Assembly: GCA_003552485.1 (NCBI GenBank)
Contig: PUMX01000283.1
Location: 1 to 14,389 of the forward strand
From: Candidatus Hydrogenedentota bacterium
GTDB taxonomy: Bacteria > Hydrogenedentota > Hydrogenedentia > Hydrogenedentales > SLHB01
Length of the DNA: 14,389 nucleotides
Direction: 5' to 3'
This document shows, piece by piece, positions 1-6,384 of this stretch (position 1 is the stretch's first letter; each line of letters opens with the position of its first letter). Below the pieces are notes generated by a model, which saw only the letters and a program-made list of their open reading frames with translations, was not told where the DNA came from and made no database searches. The translations under genes and the position numbers were made by a program.

Positions 1-177
1 CGCCAGCCTATCGTGACCACCCTCGAGCCATTGGACGCCTTTTATCCCGCCGAGGATTATCACCAGAACTTCGTGCTCCAGAACCCCGCTCACCCCTATG
101 TGCAATCCCATGCGTTGCCAAAGATCGATAAACTGCGCAGCACGTTTCCGGCGAAGGTAACAGAAGAGCAGCGGTGA
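1..177 (+). CDS. msrA: Peptide methionine sulfoxide reductase MsrA, C-terminal 58 residues (5' end outside window)
   Basis: Frame 1 is open from the window edge to the TGA at 175-177. The translation carries the MsrA C-terminal hallmark AEDYHQNF followed by an NPAHPY segment and a short basic tail. MsrA repairs oxidised proteins by reducing methionine-S-sulfoxide, normally in the cytosol with thioredoxin as reductant. The catalytic GCFW motif would lie upstream of the window, so catalysis cannot be judged. In many family members a recycling cysteine follows NPxxPY. Here that position is valine (PYVQSH), and no cysteine occurs in the visible part, so disulfide recycling must use another residue or a different reductant. 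The gene ends facing a minus-strand lipoprotein gene, with a stem-loop between them. Identification is firm from the YHQ block. It is not a fragment or pseudogene as far as can be seen. Confidence 0.9.
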   Translation, partial: RQPIVTTLEPLDAFYPAEDYHQNFVLQNPAHPYVQSHALPKIDKLRSTFPAKVTEEQR

Positions 178-207
178 TTCGTAGGGGGTAGGTTGTTATT
201 CAAAAGC

Positions 208-247
208 GCCCGCCCGCAGGTCATGCACTCATGCACTGCGGGCGGGC
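208..247. terminator. 12-bp perfect stem-loop between convergent genes, probable bidirectional terminator
   Basis: GCCCGCCCGCAG at 208-219 is the exact reverse complement of CTGCGGGCGGGC at 236-247. The 16-nt loop contains the 8-mer TCATGCAC twice in tandem (221-236, the last base shared with the stem). Read on the minus strand the hairpin is followed by GCTTTTGAAT, a short U-tract, which suits termination of the entericidin-like gene ending at 273. On the plus strand it sits 30 nt after the msrA stop but lacks a clear U-tract. It probably serves mainly the minus strand. Confidence 0.6.
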
Positions 248-272
248 TCAGTTATATTCGCCGGAGGCGTGG

Positions 273-410
273 TCAGCGGAACGAGTTGGTGACATATCGG
301 CCCACGGAGCTAACGTCTTGCCCGACGCCCCGCATCGTGTTACAGCCGCTCGTGACCATAGCCGCGCCGGCCAAGAGCACAATCATAAGTAGCGCGCCAA
401 TTCGTCTCAT
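273..410 (-). CDS. Entericidin-like small lipoprotein (45 aa)
   Basis: The 45-residue product has a basic N-terminus (MRR), a hydrophobic core at about residues 4-20, and a cysteine at residue 23 in the context VTSGC, giving a lipoprotein signal. The mature part begins CNTMRGVGQDVSSVGR. This closely follows the entericidin EcnA/EcnB pattern (CNT-RG-G-D---G). Entericidins are tiny membrane lipoproteins described in enterobacteria as an antidote/toxin pair tied to stationary-phase lysis, but relatives are widespread and mostly untested. The start at 410 is preferred because AAGGAG lies 9 nt upstream. A longer in-frame reading from 434 or 488 would add a charged extension before the signal peptide. 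There is no second entericidin next to it, so an antidote/toxin pair is not evident. A stem-loop terminator follows at 208-247. Confidence 0.72.
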   Translation of the reverse strand: MRRIGALLMIVLLAGAAMVTSGCNTMRGVGQDVSSVGRYVTNSFR

Positions 411-509
411 TGCCTTGAACTCCTTCGGCGCCATGTGTCCACGCGTCTCGCCGCTCGTGATGATACGGCGTTCAGCAAGACCGCGCAAAACTGCGCCGGA
501 TTCAGAACT

Positions 510-683
510 TCACGAGTCCCCGCCTGCAGCGCACGAAGTTTCCTCGGTTACCTCTTCGGTGTCATCCGGACCGATCTCGCCACAGACTGGACAGGTTCCC
601 TCAAACAGCTCCGGAATTTCTTCAGGCGCGTCTATCTCGCCTTCCGCCATTGAGAGCGCACAATCGAAACACAGATAATGCAT
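510..683 (-). CDS. Small acidic double-CxxC zinc-ribbon protein (57 aa)
   Basis: This short reading frame begins MHYLCFDCAL and contains two CxxC knuckles, C5-FD-C8 and C31-PV-C34. The second is in the form CPVCGEIG that is typical of zinc ribbons and rubredoxin-like folds. The four cysteines probably bind one zinc (or iron) ion. The linker and tail are rich in Glu and Asp, and a further cysteine is at residue 51. A GGAG sits 8 nt before the ATG, which supports real translation. The frame stays open despite a long open frame on the opposite strand, which I regard as its shadow. The gene lies 99 bp upstream of the entericidin-like gene in the same direction, so they may share a transcript. No specific function can be given. 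Metal-binding small regulatory or adaptor proteins of this kind are common. Confidence 0.6.
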   Translation of the reverse strand: MHYLCFDCALSMAEGEIDAPEEIPELFEGTCPVCGEIGPDDTEEVTEETSCAAGGDS

Positions 684-1041
684 TCACATCACTCCCTATT
701 TGTACTCGGGCAATACCATCTATGCCGTCTCGCTACTTGTACCACGAAGATACGTGTACATCAACGAGCGTTTCGCGCCAAAACTGCAGAAAGCCCGTAA
801 GAGCACGGCAGTTTGCGTGATTTCAGCATTTGCTCCCCGAAAATCTTGCGCCATAACCCCTGGTTTTCCCAAGAAACCAGGGACTTCGGGGCGATAAATG
901 CATTCTGGTATCGTGAAATGTTCGCAGGCTCTCTGTCAAATGCGCTTCGAGCGGGGCCCACGGACGCCCATTGCAAGGCCTGCCTCGGCGGTGTTTTGGA
1001 AAGCGCAGGCGACCCCTAGTTTGAGCACCGAATGAGCGGCG
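684..1041. other. 358-bp intergenic region with nested inverted repeats
   Basis: No convincing gene is present. The short open frames here lack ribosome binding sites and family resemblance. The stretch at 781-891 has several inverted repeats, listed separately. The left part (684-760) must hold the promoter of the zinc-ribbon gene, but no clear -35/-10 pair stands out. The right part (892-1041) is the downstream region of the HD-GYP gene, and I see no typical hairpin plus T-run there. Confidence 0.6.
781..891. repeat. Cluster of inverted repeats, possible structured RNA or dispersed element
   Basis: AAACTGC (781-787) pairs with GCAGTTT (808-814). CCCTGGTTT (858-866) pairs with AAACCAGGG (874-882) across a 7-nt loop. 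Around that stem, CCCCGAA (835-841) pairs with TTCGGGG (885-891), giving a nested two-tier hairpin. No long T-run follows on either strand, so simple termination is not the obvious role. It could be a REP-like or MITE-like dispersed sequence, or a structured transcript end. Confidence 0.4.
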
Positions 1042-2199
1042 TCAAAGACCTCTGCAGCGGATGTGCATCTCGGGCTTTTCCATCAGATCGATCTCGGTGG
1101 GTTCGATAGCTCTGCCGGCATTATTGCGCACTAGAGTGATTCGAGGCCGATCGAGCTTGTCCGGATTCACCGCGGTGACAATGCCCGAGTAGTTGTGGAG
1201 CTGTTCGCTTCGAACAATCACTTCCATGCCCAGCGGGTAGACTGGAACCACTCGCATGAGAGCTTCGACTACGGCGCGGTTGAGGTGGGCCCCCGCCGCC
1301 TTGTGAATGGCTTGCAACGCGGTGTCCGGCGTCATGGCGGGATGAGACCCTGCGCCGGAAAGCAACATATCGTAGATGTCGGCAACTGCAGCGATCTCGC
1401 CGATGAGGGTGGGGATAGGCGGGGACAGGCTGCGATTGCGCTGGAGCGTGTTACTTCCGACAGTGCCGCGGGGCAAGCCGCGTCCATCCTGGCGTTCGTG
1501 GTGCTCATAAGCCACGTGCGGCGCCATGATATCGGGATCTTCATTGTTCTTGAGGAGTTCATAGCCCAGGCGGGTATGCTGCTTGATTTGCGTAACGCGA
1601 TCTGCCGCTGGATCCACGAACATCATCCCGATATCGTGGAGCAAACAGCCCGTGGCCAACTGGCGCACGCGCGCATTATCGAGCCCGCATGCGCGCCCAA
1701 TCATGACGCCCACCACGCATACGTCGATGGAATGCTCATAGAGCTCAGCGTCGGCGGATTTGATGGACGTAAGCCCGGCCAGCGTGCTTTGAGTGAGGAT
1801 TTCGTTCAAAACACTGTCGATCACGCTTTGGATGGCCGCAAGCGGACCTTTTTCACTGACCAATACACGGGCGTGGTCTGAGTTACAGGCTTTGAGCAGA
1901 TGCTCGTAGGACTGCCGCCGGAGGGTGCCTAAATCACGTTCGATTTCCTCGAAACTGGTCTTGAGCGCGTTCATCGCCTTGGCCCGCGTAGCCGGTGAAA
2001 GGTCTTCCTCGGGCTCCACTTCTACGCCGGGATCGGGATCCGCAACAAAAAGCTTCGTATACCCACGGCCGCGTAGCGCCTGGATGTATTCGGCGGTTAA
2101 CGCCACGCCCCGCTGCAAAAGAATCTGGCCCTTATCATCCATAAGGGCCCGTCCTACTACTGCGCCTGGTTTAAGGTCGCCCACCCGGACAACACGCAT
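1042..2199 (-). CDS. HD-GYP domain protein (c-di-GMP phosphodiesterase-like) with altered signature
   Basis: The 385-residue protein has three parts. Residues 1-54 form a small N-terminal domain of the LKPGAVVGRALMD type common ahead of HD-GYP domains. A charged linker spans about 55-110. The HD-GYP domain covers about 125-315, and a C-terminal all-beta extension runs from 320 to 385. Expected metal ligands are visible: H156, the HD pair H188-D189, H208, H228, H233-H234 and D274. HD-GYP enzymes hydrolyse cyclic di-GMP (some cGAMP) in the cytosol. Two signature positions deviate: the HDIGK lysine is methionine (HDIGMM), and GYP is GLP (residues 241-243). Activity is therefore likely but not assured. 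The start at 2199 is chosen because AAGGAG precedes it by 7 nt; an in-frame ATG at 2244 has no such site. It lies 122 bp downstream of the adenylate cyclase gene in the same direction, so co-transcription is plausible. Confidence 0.88.
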   Translation of the reverse strand: MRVVRVGDLKPGAVVGRALMDDKGQILLQRGVALTAEYIQALRGRGYTKLFVADPDPGVEVEPEEDLSPATRAKAMNALKTSFEEIERDLGTLRRQSYEHLLKACNSDHARVLVSEKGPLAAIQSVIDSVLNEILTQSTLAGLTSIKSADAELYEHSIDVCVVGVMIGRACGLDNARVRQLATGCLLHDIGMMFVDPAADRVTQIKQHTRLGYELLKNNEDPDIMAPHVAYEHHERQDGRGLPRGTVGSNTLQRNRSLSPPIPTLIGEIAAVADIYDMLLSGAGSHPAMTPDTALQAIHKAAGAHLNRAVVEALMRVVPVYPLGMEVIVRSEQLHNYSGIVTAVNPDKLDRPRITLVRNNAGRAIEPTEIDLMEKPEMHIRCRGL

Positions 2200-2321
2200 A
2201 CAATTGCTCCTTGCCAAACTGTCTATGTTGCCGAATCCTACCAAACCATACGAAAGCTTGCCAAACCGGAGTCAGCGCGTCAATTTGCTGGGAAGACGCG
2301 TTTGTAGGTGCTGCGCTGTTG

Positions 2322-3989
2322 TTAGGACGGTCTGGCGGCGGGCCTGTCGGGGCCGGATGAAGCGTAGGCTCTGGATCGGAGCCCCAGTACTTGGAATGCG
2401 TGTACGGCCTCCTCTTTCCCCTTCAAGATGCAAGTGCCAATGGGGCGTACATCAACGTGATGCCGTACGGCGTTGTACGTATCTTCGTCGATCACAAGCT
2501 GGCCGCTGTCAGCCAGGCCGCAGAGCCTGCGCGCTGTGTTTACCCGGTCGCCTACGACGGTAAACTCCATGCGCTCGGGCGCGCCCACGTAGCCGGCGAT
2601 CACCTCGCCGGTAGCAATGCCTATGCCTACGCTGAAGAGCGGTTTATCCGCCTGCGCGCGCCGTTGATTAAGCCGCGCATTCTCGGCAAGAATCGCCATG
2701 GCGGCGCGTACGGCGCGCAACGGGTCTTCCTCGGCGCCGAACGGCGCGCCGAAGACGGCCATGATTTCGTCACCGATGAATTTGTCCAGTGTGCCTTGCT
2801 CATGAAAGATGATGCCCGTCATAGCGGTAAAGTGTTCATTCAACATGTCGACGAGCGTGGCTGGGGCCAGCCGCTCGGCGATGCGGGTGAAGCCGCGAAC
2901 GTCGCAGAAGAGCGTGCTGACCGTGCGCTTTTCTCCGCCCAGTTTGAGCGCGTCTTCACTGTTCATCACCGCCTCAACGATTGCCGGTGAGAGGAAGCGC
3001 CCGAGGTTGGCCCGTTTCTTCTCGCTTTCGACGGCATCCTTATAAAGCCGTACGTTTTCAATGGCCATCGCGAGTTGCGCCGCCAAGGTTGCGAACAATT
3101 CGATGTCCGCTTCGCTGAATTGCAGACCGACCCGGCGGGTGTCCACATAAATCGAACCGAGCGTGCGGTCATCCACGCGTAGCGGCGCCGCCATAGCGCT
3201 GGTGATCTGCTCGCGTACGATGCTATCTCGCCCGGCGAACTCGTGGTCGCCGAAAGCGTCGGCCATGAGCACCGGCTCACCCGTGGTGGCGGCTTTGCCC
3301 GCAATACTCATACTCGGCGAACTAGCTTGCAGCTCCCGGCCCATCTCCCGGGCCACCTGCACCTGCAGTCCGCCGCTGCGTTCGTCCTGCAACATCAAGA
3401 AACCGCGATCTGCGTGCATTACCTCGAGCGCGGTGTCAAGCACTGCAGCGAGCCGCTTAGAGAGATCGAAATCTGAAGCGATCAGCTTGCTCGCTTCGTA
3501 CAACGCCGCCAGGCGCCGGTACGCTTGTCCCATCGCTTCGAGGTCGGCCTGCTCCTCGCGGGGAGGGGTATCCTCGTCCCCTGAACCGATCAGGCTGAGA
3601 TGGTTGCCTGCTTCGTCAATACGGGCGCGGATGCGTTCAAGATCCTCGCGCAAGCTCGAGTCGCTGTCCTTGGAGTCGTGATGACGGCGCGCCGTCTCGA
3701 AGTCAATCTGAAAGATGAGCCGGCATTGCCCTCCCAACCAGATTTCGTCATTGTGAGACAACATGCGCTGCACAATGCGTTGCCGGTTCACGTAGGTGCC
3801 GTTGAGGCTGTTCATGTCAATGAGGAGATAGCCGTCATCATGCTGGCGCAAGCGGGCGTGGTGCCGCGAGACCTCGTCAGCCACCAGCACCACATCATTG
3901 TCTTCGGCTCGGCCCAGACGCAGTTCTTCGCCTGTGACCGGCATTGCGATGGGTGAAGTACCCGGCTGTTCGATTAGAAGCCGCGCCAT
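2322..3989 (-). CDS. FHA-GAF-class III adenylate cyclase (555 aa)
   Basis: Domain order is an FHA domain (about residues 3-95), a linker (100-160), a GAF domain (about 165-310), a short helical connector, and a class III nucleotide cyclase domain (about 345-535). The FHA phosphothreonine-binding residues are present: G26-R27, S41-R42-H43 and N63-G64. In the cyclase, metal-binding aspartates are D363 (LFCDVRGFT) and D407. The purine-specifying pair K403/T477 is of the bacterial adenylate-cyclase type. N484 and R488 (VNTARRL) are the transition-state residues. All catalytic positions are intact, so synthesis of cAMP from ATP is expected, controlled by a phosphoprotein partner through FHA and by a small ligand through GAF. 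No membrane segment is seen, so it is probably cytosolic. ATG 3989 starts directly at the FHA strand, with GAAGGA 12 nt upstream. An in-frame GTG at 4043 would add 18 residues. The HD-GYP gene follows in the same direction. Confidence 0.93.
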   Translation of the reverse strand: MARLLIEQPGTSPIAMPVTGEELRLGRAEDNDVVLVADEVSRHHARLRQHDDGYLLIDMNSLNGTYVNRQRIVQRMLSHNDEIWLGGQCRLIFQIDFETARRHHDSKDSDSSLREDLERIRARIDEAGNHLSLIGSGDEDTPPREEQADLEAMGQAYRRLAALYEASKLIASDFDLSKRLAAVLDTALEVMHADRGFLMLQDERSGGLQVQVAREMGRELQASSPSMSIAGKAATTGEPVLMADAFGDHEFAGRDSIVREQITSAMAAPLRVDDRTLGSIYVDTRRVGLQFSEADIELFATLAAQLAMAIENVRLYKDAVESEKKRANLGRFLSPAIVEAVMNSEDALKLGGEKRTVSTLFCDVRGFTRIAERLAPATLVDMLNEHFTAMTGIIFHEQGTLDKFIGDEIMAVFGAPFGAEEDPLRAVRAAMAILAENARLNQRRAQADKPLFSVGIGIATGEVIAGYVGAPERMEFTVVGDRVNTARRLCGLADSGQLVIDEDTYNAVRHHVDVRPIGTCILKGKEEAVHAFQVLGLRSRAYASSGPDRPAARPS

Positions 3990-4057
3990 AAAGCAGGCAA
4001 TTCCTTCGTAAAACCGACTTGGTTTGATGAGACCGGCGTACACAGCGCTTCAGTCAT

Positions 4058-4093
4058 GGCGCCAACCGGCGCCGCGCCGTTATGCCGCGGCGC
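4058..4093. repeat. Two back-to-back GC-rich stem-loops upstream of the cyclase gene
   Basis: GGCGCC at 4058-4063 and 4068-4073 form a 6-bp stem with an AACC loop. Immediately after, GCGCCG at 4074-4079 pairs with CGGCGC at 4088-4093 across an 8-nt loop. If transcribed as the cyclase 5' leader, they would fold 15-105 nt before the start and could limit translation. On the plus strand TTGTATTT follows the second stem, which is weakly terminator-like. The role is uncertain. Confidence 0.35.
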
Positions 4094-4327
4094 TTGTATT
4101 TCCGCCATTCATAAGTGTAGCAGGTTCAGGCGGTTCGATTCTCCCTGCATCGTCGGCTAATCAGCGTTCCCTACGCAAATCACAAGGAGCGGTTTGGTAG
4201 CCCTGACGTTAACTGGGGGATCCAGGTCAGCAGGAAGAAGGCTTAACGGGCGCATTGGGCCTGCGAATGAATGGCCGGCGCGCGAAAACCTATGCGGATG
4301 ATGGAGCAAGAGCCAGAAACTCTTTGC

Positions 4328-4357
4328 TTGACATATACACACGAACGCTGCTAGAAG
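4328..4357 (+). promoter_or_regulatory. Candidate sigma-70 type promoter for the first symporter gene
   Basis: A perfect TTGACA at 4328-4333 is followed after 18 nt by TAGAAG (4352-4357), four of six matches to TATAAT. If used, it gives a leader of about 250 nt before the symporter start at 4615. The long leader and the imperfect -10 make this tentative. Confidence 0.3.
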
Positions 4358-4614
4358 TTACGGCAATCGGAAGGCGCAAGGGATTCCGGCCGGTTTTGTG
4401 TATCTTGCTGGATAGGGGGCCATTACGCCGCGAGTGTTACAGCGTGCGGTGCGCCGTGAGCGCCTTGGCGCGCATAGCAGAGGCGGTTTCGCCCAACCCC
4501 GGATTATTGGCCTATTGTCATCGGCCCAGTGGAACTCGAAGTAGCGTCCCGCACAGCGGGGTGGGTTGCGCATCCTGCGCGCTGATAATGATAATGATAT
4601 AGACAAAGGAAGCA

Positions 4615-6153
4615 ATGATGGAAGGACACTGGACCTGGATAGACCTGATTGTGCTGGTGGCGTATTTCGTCGGCACGATGGGCATCGGCGCCTATTTCTA
4701 CTATACGGGCAAGAGCCGGGATACCGAGGGGTACACGGCGGCGGGCCGCTCGCTGAGCGGCATTGTTGTTGGCCTGTCGATCATGGCGACCTTCCTCAGC
4801 AGCATCAGTTTCCTGGCGCTTCCCGGCGCAGCCTATATGCGCAACTGGAACCAGTTCGTATTCAGCTTGTCGTTGCCCATTGCCGGGTTCATCGCGGTGA
4901 AGTACTTTGTGCCGTACTACCGGGCGCGCAGAGAAGTATCGGCATATCACCACATAGAAACGCGGTTCGGCCCATGGGCGCGCTTGTATATGGACGCCTG
5001 CTACCTGCTTATGCAGGTCGGGCGGATGGGCTCGGTGATGTTTCTTATGGCCCTGCCGTTGCATGCACTGCTGGGCTGGTCCGTACCGCTGATTGTGATT
5101 ATTACTGGCATCTCCGTCATCATTTACAGCCTGTTCGGCGGCATCATCGGAGTTATCTGGGCGGACGCCATCCAAGCGGTTGTGCTTATGGGCGGAGCGT
5201 TGCTCTGCGTGCTGCTCATGCTGTTTAACATGCCCGAGGGCGCGGGCCAGATTTTCGAGATCGCCAACGAGCACAACAAGTTCAGTCTCGGCAGCTTTGA
5301 CCCGTTCGAGTTCACAACGGCCACGTTCTGGATTGTGCTTGTATACGGCATCTTCATCAATCTAAACAACTTCGGGATCGATCAGAACTACGTCCAGCGT
5401 TATGCCGCCTCGCGCTCCGATTCGGAGGCGACAAAGAGCCTTTGGCTCGGCGCGTTACTTTACATTCCCGTCTCGGCGCTGTTCTTCTTCATCGGCACTT
5501 CGCTTTTCGCATACTACACCGCGCATCCTGACGCGCTTCCGCCCGAGATCGTTCAGCGTATCGAGGACGGCACCGGCGACTACGTATTTCCGTTTTACAT
5601 TGTGTCGCAACTGCCTGTCGGCGTGACAGGGCTTCTCATTGCGGCCATCTTCGCGGCGGCCATGAGCACGGTGTCTACGAGCCTGAACTCATCGGCTACG
5701 ATTCTCATGACTGACTTCTACAGACGGTATTTCAATCCTACCAGTACGGATCGTCAGGCGATGCGCTTCCTGTACGGCAGCACCCTTGTCTGCGGTATTC
5801 TGGGTACGATCGTCGGTATTGCCATGATCCGGGCCGAGGGCGTACTAGACACCTGGTGGGATATCCAGGGCATATTCGCGGGTGGCATGCTTGGTCTGTT
5901 TCTACTCGGCATGATCTCGCGCCGCGCCAAGAATCCGGGCGCCATCGCCGGCGTCGTGGCGGGGGTGCTGATGATTGCGTGGTTGAGTCTGCCCGGAATA
6001 CTGGGCGACGCAACCCCTGAGGCCATCCGTAATCCGTTGCATAGCAATCTCACGATTGTCATCGGAACGGCGACGATTCTGCTGGTCGGTTTTTTGGTGA
6101 CTGTCCTGCATAACGGCAAGAAGCCCACGGAATCAGAGGGAAACCAGCAGTAA
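4615..6153 (+). CDS. Sodium:solute symporter (SSS) family permease (512 aa)
   Basis: This is a polytopic inner-membrane protein with about 13 hydrophobic segments spread evenly from residue 9 to 498, the usual SSS (LeuT-fold) architecture and length. Family blocks seen are FGGIIGVIWADAIQAVVLMGG at about 174-194, DQNYVQRYAASRS (256-268), and AAAMSTVSTSLNS (347-359), the last covering the serine-rich Na2 sodium site in TM8. The protein couples Na+ entry to uptake of an organic solute. The class covers sugars, sialic acid, proline, pantothenate and others, and the sequence alone does not choose one. AAAGGA at 4605-4610 gives 4 nt to the first ATG and 7 nt to a second ATG at 4618, so the true start may be either. 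A second SSS gene follows after 231 bp. No degradative enzyme is adjacent to indicate substrate. Confidence 0.92.
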   Translation: MMEGHWTWIDLIVLVAYFVGTMGIGAYFYYTGKSRDTEGYTAAGRSLSGIVVGLSIMATFLSSISFLALPGAAYMRNWNQFVFSLSLPIAGFIAVKYFVPYYRARREVSAYHHIETRFGPWARLYMDACYLLMQVGRMGSVMFLMALPLHALLGWSVPLIVIITGISVIIYSLFGGIIGVIWADAIQAVVLMGGALLCVLLMLFNMPEGAGQIFEIANEHNKFSLGSFDPFEFTTATFWIVLVYGIFINLNNFGIDQNYVQRYAASRSDSEATKSLWLGALLYIPVSALFFFIGTSLFAYYTAHPDALPPEIVQRIEDGTGDYVFPFYIVSQLPVGVTGLLIAAIFAAAMSTVSTSLNSSATILMTDFYRRYFNPTSTDRQAMRFLYGSTLVCGILGTIVGIAMIRAEGVLDTWWDIQGIFAGGMLGLFLLGMISRRAKNPGAIAGVVAGVLMIAWLSLPGILGDATPEAIRNPLHSNLTIVIGTATILLVGFLVTVLHNGKKPTESEGNQQ

Positions 6154-6253
6154 AGAGGAAGGATTAACCTTCCCCAGCGCACGCGCCGAGATGGCCGGGC
6201 GGTATCGGGTGATTGGGTGGCTTGGCTGCCCAAGCAAGGCTGTGTCTCGTGGT

Positions 6254-6285
6254 TTTTTTATAGCTGTCTTTTTTATAGCTGTCTT
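6254..6285. repeat. Exact 15-bp tandem duplication
   Basis: TTTTTTATAGCTGTC occurs at 6254-6268 and again at 6269-6283, with the next two bases (TT) also matching. It lies in the gap between the two symporter genes, 100 nt before the second start, and is notably AT-rich for this window. A 6-bp stem (GCTTGG/CCAAGC, 6220-6235) precedes it. The T-runs are 17 or more nt beyond that stem, so it is a poor intrinsic terminator. It may be a recent replication-slippage duplication or a repeated regulatory site. Confidence 0.6.
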
Positions 6286-6384
6286 AAGGGATAAGTTGAA
6301 GCGAATACATTGCCGCGTACGAAACGAATGCCATGGGAATTCGGTGAAGAATAGCGGCGGAAATCACAGGATCGAGGTGTTATC

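Larger units (their letters stand above)
3990..4614. other. Divergent intergenic region between the cyclase and symporter genes
   Basis: No credible gene was found; short open frames on both strands lack family features. Just upstream of the cyclase are two consecutive GC-rich stem-loops: GGCGCC-AACC-GGCGCC (4058-4073), and GCGCCG (4074-4079) with CGGCGC (4088-4093). The right half contains a TTGACA hexamer (4328) suited to the symporter gene. Just before the symporter start lies a GATAAT tandem (4584-4595). Confidence 0.6.

Noticed and set aside
193..678. 161-residue plus-strand open frame
   Set aside because: It runs antisense through the entericidin-like and zinc-ribbon genes and a terminator hairpin, has low-complexity Ser/Pro/Arg composition and no ribosome site. 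It is a shadow of GC-rich coding on the other strand.
761..976. 71-residue minus-strand open frame across the inverted-repeat cluster
   Set aside because: No ribosome site; its codons cover the nested hairpins, so the structure is better explained as non-coding. It could become relevant only if the stretch proves to be a dispersed repeat.
1195..1881. 228-residue plus-strand open frame inside the HD-GYP gene
   Set aside because: It is antisense to a gene with clear catalytic motifs and shows no domain features of its own.
4584..4600. GATAAT tandem just before the first symporter start, as a -10 element
   Set aside because: The best -35 partner (TTGCGC) is weak, and transcription would begin almost at the ribosome site. 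The TTGACA at 4328 is a better candidate, though this one is not excluded.
4504..5274. 256-residue minus-strand open frame, rich in His, Gln and Arg
   Set aside because: It is antisense to the first symporter, whose membrane segments explain the composition. No family resemblance.
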